Below, one piece after another: positions 36,330 to 47,000 of a stretch of 47,274 bases of DNA. The notes beneath the pieces are model-generated. The model did no database searches and had not been told where the DNA came from. It was given only the letters and a program-made list of their open reading frames with translations. Each line of letters opens with the position of its first letter. Positions within the stretch are counted from its first letter, which is position 1. The translations under genes and the position numbers were made by a program. Source of the DNA: an uncultured Methylococcaceae bacterium (GTDB lineage Bacteria > Pseudomonadota > Gammaproteobacteria > Methylococcales > Methylomonadaceae); assembly GCA_903927955.1 (NCBI GenBank), contig CAIYOW010000028.1, positions 1 to 47,274 of the forward strand, read 5' to 3'.

Positions 36330-37575
36330 TAGGGCAATCGCATTAAAACACTATTGACAAAAGCGTTAAAATAGTCAATTTCCTACGAATGCCAATGCAA
36401 CCAACTACAACGACAGCCTCAATCGTTAAGCATTTTTCTTCAATTAAAGATCCGCGTATCAATCGGAAAAAACTTCACAAACTGGATGATATTTTTTTTA
36501 TCACTCTCTGCGCGGTCATTTGTGGTGCTAATGATTGGGTATCCATAGAAATGTTTGGCAATGCCAAAAAGGCCTGGTTTACCGAAGTTTTAGGATTGGA
36601 ACATGGTATCCCATCGCACGATACATTTGGTAATGTATTTGCGATGATTGATACAGAGCAGTTTAGCCAATGTTTCAGTAACTGGTCAGCCGATTTGGCT
36701 AATCTAAGTGGGGGAGAAATCATAGCGATTGATGGTAAGTGTCTTCGTCGCAGCATGGACACAGCCTCCAAAAAAGCAGCTATTTACATGGTTAGCGCAT
36801 GGGCTAGCGAAAATCAGTTAGTGTTGGGGCAACAAAAAGTAGATGAAAAGTCTAATGAAATTACAGCTATCCCCAAGCTGTTGATGCGATTAGACATGAC
36901 AGGGGCAGTAGTGACGATGGATGCGATGGGATGCCAAACCAAAGTGGCCGAACAAATCATGACTCAAGGCGGTGATTACATGCTCAGCCTAAAGGGTAAT
37001 CAAGGTAATTTGCATAAAGATGTAAAATTGTTTTTTGAATCAGAAAATACATGTCCTGCTATAGGACATGAAAGTTATGATGGTGGACATGGCCGGATTG
37101 AGACCCGTACGGTACGGGCATCAGCGGATATTGATTGGCTAAAAAGATTACACCCTCAATGGCTTGGTCTCAAAAGTATTGTGGCCGTGACAGCCAAACG
37201 CGAATGCCCGGGAAATACAACAGAAGAAACGCGTTACTTCATCAGTAGTCTGGACGCGACTAACCCCAAAAGACTTGGACAAGTGATTCGCGCACACTGG
37301 GGAATTGAAAATAACTTACATTGGGTTTTGGACTATGCATTTGATGAAGATTCGCAACGGACAAGGGCCGGTCACAGTGACGCCAACATGGCGATTATCA
37401 GACATGTCGCCCTCAACTTGGTCAAAGCTGAAACAACCGCTAAAGTCGGCATCAAAAATAAGCGTCTCAAAGCGGGGTGGGATGAGCATTATTTATTGAA
37501 AGTCATGCTCGGCGGCGGCAACTAAAGTTTATGCCGATGATTTATATCGCATTAAATTTTAATGCGATTACCCTG
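36330..37575 (+). mobile_element. ISAs1-family insertion sequence, 1246 bp
   Basis: Bounded by 19-bp terminal inverted repeats with two mismatches: left TAGGGCAATCGCATTAAAA (36330-36348), right end the complement of CAGGGTAATCGCATTAAAA (37557-37575). One full-length transposase gene inside and a 10-bp target duplication outside. It looks complete and recent, because the duplication is perfect. Confidence 0.93.
36389..37525 (+). CDS. ISAs1-family DDE transposase
   Basis: 378 residues, full length for the family. DDE residues are readable: first Asp in IIAIDGKCLRRSMD near residue 112, second in VVTMDAMGCQT near 175, and Glu in WGIENNLHWVLDYAFDEDSQR near 305. N-terminal region IKDPRINRKKLHKLDDIFFI is typical of ISAs1/H-repeat transposases. 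No frameshift or stop, so it may be active. It sits inside the disrupted MNT gene in the same direction. Confidence 0.96.
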   Translation: MPMQPTTTTASIVKHFSSIKDPRINRKKLHKLDDIFFITLCAVICGANDWVSIEMFGNAKKAWFTEVLGLEHGIPSHDTFGNVFAMIDTEQFSQCFSNWSADLANLSGGEIIAIDGKCLRRSMDTASKKAAIYMVSAWASENQLVLGQQKVDEKSNEITAIPKLLMRLDMTGAVVTMDAMGCQTKVAEQIMTQGGDYMLSLKGNQGNLHKDVKLFFESENTCPAIGHESYDGGHGRIETRTVRASADIDWLKRLHPQWLGLKSIVAVTAKRECPGNTTEETRYFISSLDATNPKRLGQVIRAHWGIENNLHWVLDYAFDEDSQRTRAGHSDANMAIIRHVALNLVKAETTAKVGIKNKRLKAGWDEHYLLKVMLGGGN

Positions 37576-37585
37576 AAGCCATCCG
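37576..37585 (+). repeat. Target-site duplication, right copy
   Basis: AAGCCATCCG immediately after the right inverted repeat; identical to 36320-36329. Confidence 0.9.
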
Positions 37586-37859
37586 CGAAACCGCCCAAGC
37601 CTGTTTTGGTGCAGGTGTGCATGTCTGGTTATTTGGCTCCAGAGTGGACGACTACGCTAAGGGCGGCGATATTGACTTGTACATAGAACCCCAGATGGAC
37701 AATGCAGTCGACTTGATTACCGCGAAGTTGCTTTTTTTGCGTGACCTGCATAAAAAAATCGGCCAGCAAAAAATTGACGTGGTGTTAAAACGACCTAATA
37801 GCACAATTGATTTACCGGTCTACCAGATTGCCAAACAAACAGGTATACAGTTGCAATGA
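37586..37859 (+). pseudogene. 3' part of IS-interrupted MNT nucleotidyltransferase
   Basis: Reads on from the left fragment: RETAQACFGAGVHVWLFGSR, then VDDYAKGGDIDLYIEP, with the nucleotidyltransferase signature GS-x10-D-x-D intact. The family is the small MNT protein of MNT/HEPN (MntA/HepT) toxin-antitoxin pairs, where MNT neutralises the HEPN RNase by nucleotide transfer. Without its first 11-12 codons it has no native start; an internal GTG at 37617 could give an 80-residue remnant. Its TGA overlaps the original partner ATG (ATGA at 37856-37859), the usual coupled layout. Confidence 0.85.
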
Positions 37860-38324
37860 CCGACATCTTAAGATGAAATAGAAAAAAACTGTAACCGCCA
37901 TGCCGACCGCCTAAGCTGGGCCATGACCCAGCTACAGCCACATTGGCCGTTTTCGGCTACCTCTTTAAACCAATTGTCTGATATGGATTTGGCCATACTT
38001 GATCAATTTGCAAGCCGTTTTGGCAAGTTGCAGGATGTAATGGGGGCAAAGTTATTTCCGGCGGTATTGGAACTGACTAAAGAACCGGGCGATTTAAAAG
38101 CCTTTATCGACAAGCTGTACCGCCTAGAAAAGATAGGGGCTATTGCATCGGCCGATAATTGGCTATTAATGAGAGAAATCAGCAATGTCTTTTCACATGA
38201 CTATACCGATGACCCCCATTTACAAGCAGAAATGCTGAATAAAGCATACCAACTGGCAGGGCAACTGTTGGTTGTGTTGACCACCCTAATGGCATTTGTC
38301 GCGCCGTATAGAGAAAAACGGTAA
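37856..38324 (+). pseudogene. Frameshifted HEPN-like partner of MNT protein
   Basis: The original start is probably ATG 37856 (MTDIL), which hits TGA after six codons. One base lower, the frame resumes as DEIEKNCNRHADRLSWA and continues to 38324, so a single-base insertion near 37870 (TTAAGAT for TTAGAT) explains the break. The remaining open part from ATG 37923 encodes 133 residues of helical HEPN-like protein. In the active-site segment REISNVFSHDY the position expected to be Arg in R-x4-H-x-Y is Ser, while His and Tyr remain. Most likely a dead toxin; a truncated product from 37923 cannot be excluded. Confidence 0.75.
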
Positions 38325-38414
38325 TAGCAGCAGTTTTTGCCGCTTAAAGGAACTGACATTACCGCACCGCTTGCAATTCTCGCGTATTTCCTTTAACTTA
38401 GACAGACATCCGTA

Positions 38415-40413
<1,999 letters not shown>

Positions 40414-40426
40414 CGGTTAAGCCCTA

Positions 40427-40458
40427 GTGCTTGTGCGGCAAGCCGGCCGCACAAGCAC
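40427..40458. terminator. Perfect 13-bp hairpin between thiC and murJ
   Basis: GTGCTTGTGCGGC / GCCGCACAAGCAC with loop AAGCCG, in the 71-base gap between the two convergent genes. No T-run, yet its strength and place suggest a bidirectional transcript-end structure. Confidence 0.6.
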
Positions 40459-40484
40459 CACCTTTGAATGATGCCAGGCCATCA

Positions 40485-42056
40485 TTATCTGACCATCAAA
40501 TGGCTGGGGCGTAGGCCCGTTAACCATAACGCCGCACTGTAAACCACTCCTCCCAGCACTATCCATTTCAGCAGGTTTAGCACCCGCGCCAGCGATCCCC
40601 ACTGTTGCCACCAATTAACATCAACCAGACAATACAAGACAGCGAACAGGGCTGCATTAGCCAATAACAGGCGGCCCGCAAACAACAGCCATCCGCTAGA
40701 CGGCTGATAGACCTTGTGGTCAATCAATATTTTCAACAGCCACACGCCATTTAAAAGTGCCCCCAGTGAGGTTGCCAATGCCAAACCGGCATGAGCCAGT
40801 GGAAACACCAGCAGCGCATTTAATGCCAAACTGACCAACATGGCGTACATGCCAATCCGCATAGGGATTTGATACTCATGACGGGCGCTAAAACCCGGCA
40901 CCAGCACTTTTATCATCAGATAACCCAATAAGCCAATAGCATAAGCTTTTAAGCTTTCGCCAGAACGATGCACATCGTCAAGGCTAAAGTCGTGGTACTG
41001 GAACAATGTTGACAACATGGGTTCCGCCAGCACCATCAGGCCAATAGTGGCGGGAAGCCCCACCAGCAGTGCCAGACGCAAACTCCAGTCAATGGCATTG
41101 GAAAATCCGGCTGGATTTTCGTCGGCATGATGTTTGGCAAGCACAGGTAGCGTTACCGTACCCAACGCCAGCCCTAAAATACCTAGGGGAAATTCCACCA
41201 GCCGGTCAGAATAATACAACCAAGAAACGCTGCCCACGCTTAAAAATGAGGCTACCAAGGTATCTAGCAACAAATTGATTTGCGTAACCGAAACGCTAAA
41301 AATAGCAGGCAATATTTGTTTGATTATGCGTTGCACGGCACTATCCTGAAAATCGAATTGCAAACGCGGCAATAAGCCCAGTCGGGCCAACGCGGGCAAC
41401 TGGAACAGCAATTGCACCACGCCCCCTGCCAACACGCCCCAAGCCAATGCCGTCACCGGCACTGCCAGCTTTGGGGCCAGCCAGACTGCGGTGGCGATCA
41501 TACTGAGATTAAGAAAAACTGGCGTGAGTGCCGGCACCAAAAACTGGCCGTGGGCGTTCAATATACCGCCCATAAAAGCGACCAGAACGATAAATAATAG
41601 GTAGGGGAAAGTGATCTGTAACATTTGCACCGACAAGGCGTGTTGCTCACCTTGCCAAGCAAATCCGGGTGCCAGCAGCCAAACCAGCAAGGGCGCAAGC
41701 AGGCATCCCACTACTGTCAACAATAGCAGCCACAGGCTTAATGTGCCGGTGGTTTTATTGATCAATTGCCGTAAGGCATGGGAGTCATCCTGTTGTTTGG
41801 CTTCGGCAATGATCGGCACAAAGACATGGGCGAACGCCCCTTCGGTGAACAAACGGCGCAAAAAGTTGGCTATTTTAAAGGCGACAAAAAATGCATCGGT
41901 AGCCACATCAACGCCAAACAGCCGAGCAATCAAGGTGTCGCGGACAAAGCCTAACAGCCTTGATATTAAGGTCATGGCACTGACCACCGCCGTCGATTTA
42001 AAAAGCTGTTTGCCCAAAACTAACCCCGCCAGTTGATTATAAAAATTGACAATCAT
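40485..42056 (-). CDS. murJ: Lipid II flippase MurJ
   Basis: Inner-membrane MOP-superfamily flippase moving the peptidoglycan precursor lipid II to the periplasm. 523 residues, about 14 predicted helices. Typical N-terminus SAMTLISRLLGFVRDTLIARLFG and FKIANFLRRLFTEGAFAHVFVPI; later SVSWLYYSDRLVEFPLGILGLALGT. The ATG at 42056 lacks an obvious Shine-Dalgarno; a slightly later start is possible but would cut into little-conserved sequence. Divergent from rpsT, the usual gammaproteobacterial arrangement. Confidence 0.95.
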   Translation of the reverse strand: MIVNFYNQLAGLVLGKQLFKSTAVVSAMTLISRLLGFVRDTLIARLFGVDVATDAFFVAFKIANFLRRLFTEGAFAHVFVPIIAEAKQQDDSHALRQLINKTTGTLSLWLLLLTVVGCLLAPLLVWLLAPGFAWQGEQHALSVQMLQITFPYLLFIVLVAFMGGILNAHGQFLVPALTPVFLNLSMIATAVWLAPKLAVPVTALAWGVLAGGVVQLLFQLPALARLGLLPRLQFDFQDSAVQRIIKQILPAIFSVSVTQINLLLDTLVASFLSVGSVSWLYYSDRLVEFPLGILGLALGTVTLPVLAKHHADENPAGFSNAIDWSLRLALLVGLPATIGLMVLAEPMLSTLFQYHDFSLDDVHRSGESLKAYAIGLLGYLMIKVLVPGFSARHEYQIPMRIGMYAMLVSLALNALLVFPLAHAGLALATSLGALLNGVWLLKILIDHKVYQPSSGWLLFAGRLLLANAALFAVLYCLVDVNWWQQWGSLARVLNLLKWIVLGGVVYSAALWLTGLRPSHLMVR

Positions 42057-42110
42057 AGCATTTAAAACGATAATATTGGGCTAGTTAACTTTACCAAGAT
42101 TCGAGACACT

Positions 42111-42374
42111 ATGGCTAATACAGCACAAGCTAAGAAACGTGCGAAACAAGCGGAAAAAAGCCGTGTTCGCAATGCAGGACAACGCAGCAATTTGCGTACA
42201 TTCGTTAAAAAGGTGATTGTTGCCGTTAATTCTGGCGACAAGGAAAAAGCTCAAGCAGCTTTTAAAATTGCCATGCCTATTATCGATTCTGCGGTAAACA
42301 AAGGCATCATCCACAAGAATAAAGCGGCTCGTGGCAAAAGCAGATTGAACGCCAAAGTCAAAGCTATGGCTTAA
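42111..42374 (+). CDS. rpsT: 30S ribosomal protein S20
   Basis: Small-subunit protein binding 16S rRNA, 87 residues. N-terminus MANTAQAKKRAKQAEKSRVRN and the C-terminal IHKNKAARGKSRLNAKVKA are typical. Short 54-base spacer from murJ must hold both promoters; the rightward leader is short. Confidence 0.97.
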   Translation: MANTAQAKKRAKQAEKSRVRNAGQRSNLRTFVKKVIVAVNSGDKEKAQAAFKIAMPIIDSAVNKGIIHKNKAARGKSRLNAKVKAMA

Positions 42375-42407
42375 GGCTAGCTTTAACAAAGTAACTTGCC
42401 AGACGCT

Positions 42408-42443
42408 AAAAAGGCCACAACAAATAGTGTTGTGGCCTTTTTT
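42408..42443 (+). terminator. Intrinsic terminator after rpsT
   Basis: AAAAAGGCCACAACA / TGTTGTGGCCTTTTTT stem with loop AATAG and a T6 run. Confidence 0.93.
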
Positions 42444-42462
42444 GTTGTCCGCAAAAAATGTC

Positions 42463-42494
42463 ACCATAACCGTCCCGTTTGAGACGGTTATGGT
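42463..42494 (-). terminator. Intrinsic terminator after alaC
   Basis: ACCATAACCGTC / GACGGTTATGGT perfect stem; in the leftward direction it is followed by GACATTTTTTG. Eight bases past the aminotransferase stop. Confidence 0.85.
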
Positions 42495-42501
42495 GGAACA
42501 T

Positions 42502-43686
42502 TCAGATCACTTGGTCTTTTTTCATCATCATGCGGATACCGCGGATAGCTTGGCGGGTGCGGTGTTCGTTTTCTATCAGACCAAAGCGCACATGGTCATC
42601 ACCATACTGGCCAAAACCGATACCTGGCGCCACCGCCACCTTAGCTTCCAACAGCAGTTTTTTAGAAAATTCCAAAGACCCCATAGCCAGATAGGCATCG
42701 GGAATTTTTGCCCAAACAAACATGGTGGCCTTGGGCTTTTCCACTGGCCAGCCTGTGGCGTTCAAGCCATCACACAAGACATCACGGCGCTTGCGGTACA
42801 TCTCGGCAATTTCAACAACACAATCTTGCGGCCCTTCCAAGGCGGCAATAGCGGCAATTTGTATCGGCGTGAACGTGCCGTAGTCCAAATAGGATTTAAT
42901 CCGCGCCAACGCCGACACTAATTGCTTGTTGCCGCACATGAAGCCTACCCGCCAGCCAGGCATGTTGTAACTTTTGGACATGGAGAAAAATTCTACGGCA
43001 ATGTCTTTGGCCCCCTCGATTTGCAGGATAGACGGCGGTTTGTAGCCGTCAAAGGCAATATCAACGTAAGCAATGTCATGCACCACCCAGATATTATGAG
43101 TTTTGGCCAGGTCAATGATCTTCTGGAAGAAATCTAATTCCACACATTGCGCGGTAGGGTTGCCGGGAAAATTGATGATCAACATCTTCGGTTTAGGCCA
43201 ACATTCCGCTATCGCCTTATGCAGCTCGTCAAAAAAATCCACGCCGGGCACCAGTGGCACATGGCGCAAATCGGCACCGGCAATAACAACGCCATAGGGA
43301 TGGATAGGATAAGCAGGATTAGGCACTAGCACCACATCACCCGGCCCCAGTGTGGCCAGTGCCAAATGCGCCAAACCTTCTTTGGAGCCTATGGTGACAA
43401 TGGCTTCAGTTTCCGGATCCAAATCCACATCAAAGCGGGTTTTATACCAGTCACAAATAGCCTTTCTGAGCCTAGGTATGCCTTTGGACATGGAATAACG
43501 GTGCGTGTCCTCGCGCTGGCTGGCCTCGATCATTTTATTGACGATATGCTTGGGGGTCGGCTGGTCTGGATTGCCCATACCAAAATCGATGATATCCTCG
43601 CCTTCCGCCCGTGCTTTGGCCTTCAACTCGTTGACGATATTGAAAACATACGGGGGTAAACGGCTTATTCTTTGAAATTGTTCCAT
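42502..43686 (-). CDS. alaC: Alanine transaminase AlaC-type aminotransferase
   Basis: PLP-dependent class I/II aminotransferase that makes alanine from pyruvate and glutamate. 394 residues. Features: [18 protein letters not shown] near residue 33, [11 protein letters not shown] near 172, and the PLP-lysine motif [17 protein letters not shown] near 235. Overall sequence closely matches the AlaC/YfdZ group of gammaproteobacteria rather than aspartate aminotransferases. Monocistronic with its own terminator. Confidence 0.92.
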   Translation of the reverse strand: MEQFQRISRLPPYVFNIVNELKAKARAEGEDIIDFGMGNPDQPTPKHIVNKMIEASQREDTHRYSMSKGIPRLRKAICDWYKTRFDVDLDPETEAIVTIGSKEGLAHLALATLGPGDVVLVPNPAYPIHPYGVVIAGADLRHVPLVPGVDFFDELHKAIAECWPKPKMLIINFPGNPTAQCVELDFFQKIIDLAKTHNIWVVHDIAYVDIAFDGYKPPSILQIEGAKDIAVEFFSMSKSYNMPGWRVGFMCGNKQLVSALARIKSYLDYGTFTPIQIAAIAALEGPQDCVVEIAEMYRKRRDVLCDGLNATGWPVEKPKATMFVWAKIPDAYLAMGSLEFSKKLLLEAKVAVAPGIGFGQYGDDHVRFGLIENEHRTRQAIRGIRMMMKKDQVI

Positions 43687-43871
43687 TAATGGCTCTTAAG
43701 CTAGCAGGTGTTGATGCGGGCGGTTATAAATTGTTTACAGTACTGATGTATCGGCATTCTGTCAAATACTGCTGGCCAAAAAACATTATGGCATCATTAT
43801 TTTTCGCGCTGTACGGACACCAACAATGAACCAACCAATCCACAAAAATAGTGCGCCCCGACACCATACGC

Positions 43872-43900
43872 ATGACTGATTAAACAAGTTTCTGTATAAT
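43872..43900 (+). promoter_or_regulatory. Candidate sigma-70 promoter of repeat protein
   Basis: ATGACT - 17 bases - TATAAT: a perfect -10 hexamer with a 4/6 -35 at ideal spacing, predicting a start near 43907 and a 115-base leader before the ATG at 44021. The remainder of the 43687-44020 spacer holds no gene that I can support. Confidence 0.45.
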
Positions 43901-44020
43901 AAGTGCTATTGCCTTGCAAAAAATATAGCGTCACTGGCTTTATCTGGCTGACAAAGATTGCCTTCGCCCAACCCGTTTAATTACCCCCCCTACCCAACTC
44001 ATCATTTAGAGAAGATTCAC

Positions 44021-47000
44021 ATGACCACGCCCGTTACTTTGTCTGTTGCCAACGCCCTAGCTTATGCCAAAACCTCCGGCAACCCTATCGCCGTAGTGGA
44101 CTATGGCATCTATATCTTTCTTAACGCGGACGCATTAGCGGCTTTGGGCAAGCAACTGGTATCGATACAAGACACCAGCGACACCCCACCGTTCCCTTGG
44201 AGCATCAGCATAGCAGATGTGCTAGTGCTTGCCCCTAAAATGACTAACGGTTCAGGCAAGCCCGAAACCTTCAACTCCATTAGTGACAGTGCTGCCAATA
44301 TCGCCGCCAATGCTACGCAATTGCTCGCACTCGGTTCACAAATTGTACAGGGCGGTATCCAAGTCTATGACACCGCGGCGAATGTCATCGCCAAAGCCAG
44401 CGTACTAGCCACCTTAGGCACTGAATTGACCCTTATCATTAATGATACAGCTGCAAATGTAGCAGCTAATGTCAGCCAACTACTGGCGATGGGCACGCAA
44501 CAAATAGCTGCCGGTGCCATTAATGTCACCGACACAGCCGCCAATGTCACGGCTAACGCAACGGCTCTGGCAAAGCTTGGTGCCGAGCTTACTTTATGGG
44601 TTAATGACACCGCCGCCCATGTAGTCGCCTATAAGGCCCAACTACTTGCAATAGCACCACAATTAAGCAACGGCGGCATTAATGTCACCGACAGCGTAAG
44701 CAACATCCTTAGCAATGCCACCAACCTGACCCAGATGGGTGTCAGCCTGCCGGTGAGCGTAACACCAACAGGCTCACTCGCCATTATCAGTAACAACATC
44801 ACCAAGCTAATGGCATTGGGTAACGAATTTACTGGCTTTACCTTATCAAACGGCACCAGCGTTAGCTTCTTATCCAACGATGGCAAGTCGCTAACTATGG
44901 ATATGGCTGATGCCAGCACTTTCTACGGCTTAAAACTAAGCACACCCATCCGTGTTATTGATGACGGTAGCAATTTCGACCTTAATGCACTGGTGTCGAT
45001 GGGCAATCAGCTGCTATCTGTGCAGGACTCCACGGCAGGGGACAACCCCTTCTCTTCAGCCATCACGGTGGCACAGATGCTGGCACTTGCCCCCAAGATG
45101 ACCGACTCCTTGGGCAAGGCAGAAACGTTCAGCAATGTTACCGACACCGCTGCCAACATTAACGCTAACCAAGCCAAGTGGCTGCCATTAGGTAACGCTA
45201 TCAGTGGCTTTACCCTGCCCGACGGCACATCCATTAGCCTGTTGTCCTCGGACGGCAAATCGCTGACACTAGATTCCGCTGATGCGGTCAGCTTCTTCAA
45301 AGAAAAATTGACTGCGCCCCTCCATGTTATTGATGACGGCAGCAACTTCGACCTTAATACACTGGCAACCATGGGCAGCCAGTTGTTGTCCTTACAAGAC
45401 ACCACGGTAGGGGACAACCCCTTCTCTTCAGCCATCACGGTGGCACAGCTGCTGGCACTTGCCCCCAAAATGACCGATTCCTTGGGTAAGGCCGAAACGT
45501 TCAACAACATCTCCGACACGGCAGCTAATATCGTCGCCAACGCCACTTCACTGCTGGCACTGGTGGGTACACAAATCACCACCCGTAGCATCAACATTAC
45601 TGACAGCGTCGCCAACATCAACGCCAACCAAGCCAAGTGGTTGCTATTGGGAAGCGCCATTGGTAGCTTTACCGTGCCCAACAACAGCACCATCAGTATA
45701 TTGGCCTCGGATGGCAAATCCCTGACGATGGACATGACCGATGCCAGCAGTTTCTACAGTTTAAAACTCAGCGCCCCTATCCATGTTATAGATGACGGCA
45801 GTAGCTTAGACCTTAATGCACTGGTAACCATGGGCAGTCAGCTGTTGTCTGTGCAGGACTCCACGACAGGGGACAACCCCTTCTCTTCAGCCATCACGGT
45901 GGCACAGCTACTGGCACTTGCCCCCAAGATGACCGATTCTTTGGGCAAAGCAGAAACGTTCAGCAATATTACCGACAGCGTTGCCAACATTAACGCCAAC
46001 CAAGCCAAGTGGCTGCCGTTAGGTAACGCCATAGGCGGCTTTACCCTGCCCGACGGCACATCCATTAGCCTGTTGTCCGCGGACGGCAAATCGCTGACAC
46101 TAGATTCCGCTGATGCGGTCAGCTTCTTCAATGAAAAGTTGACTGCGCCCCTCCATGTGATTGATGACGGCAGCAACTTCGACCTTAATACACTGGCAAC
46201 CATGGGCAGCCAGTTGTTGTCCGTGCAGGACACCACGGTAGGGGACAACCCCTTCTCTTCAGCCATCACGGTGGCACAGCTGCTGGCACTTGCCGCCAAG
46301 ATGACCGATAGTGCAGGCAATGCTGAAACTTTCAGTTACATCACTGACTCATTGGCAAATGTCACCAGCAACGCTTCTAAGCTGCTCGCGTTGGGGTCGC
46401 AAGTAGCTGCTGGTGGCATTCTGATTACAGATAATCTGGCCAATATTGCCAACAACTCAACAGCACTCTCTAGCTTAGGCAACCGGCTTGCTCTAACTGT
46501 CACCGATACGGCAGCCAATGTGCTGGTCAAGCTGGATTACTTACAAAGTATTGCTGGGCAAGTCAATGGCATTTTCCTAACGGACGTAACAACTCCCAAC
46601 TTATCACTAACAGCCGCACAGCTCAGCAACGACCTGGCAATACTCAACACCATTGCCAGTAAATATACCTTCACCGTCAGTGGGGTAAGTGCTGCAAACT
46701 CGGTCAGCGTATTAGCAACCCTAGTAGGCAGCCAGCACGTTAAAACCAGTTCCATTGCAATAGTGGACACTGCAGCCAATCTTGGTGCGAAATTGGATAC
46801 CCTCCAAGCCTATGCAGCCAAAATATCCGGCATTGGCCTGACCGATGGGGGCACACCTTCATTGGCGGTTTCCGCCGCGCAGCTGACCAACGATGCAGGC
46901 ATATTGGGAAAAATATCAGGTGCTTACAATCTCTCGATCAGCGGTGTGTCCGTGGCCGGCTTGGCCGCAGTGCTGGCCAATAGCCATGTGCAGTCCGTGA

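Noticed and set aside
45007-46320. Long minus-strand frames inside the giant repeat gene
   Set aside because: They are antisense frames of the repeats; the plus frame is open from 44021 to the edge with a ribosome site and sensible repeat protein sequence.
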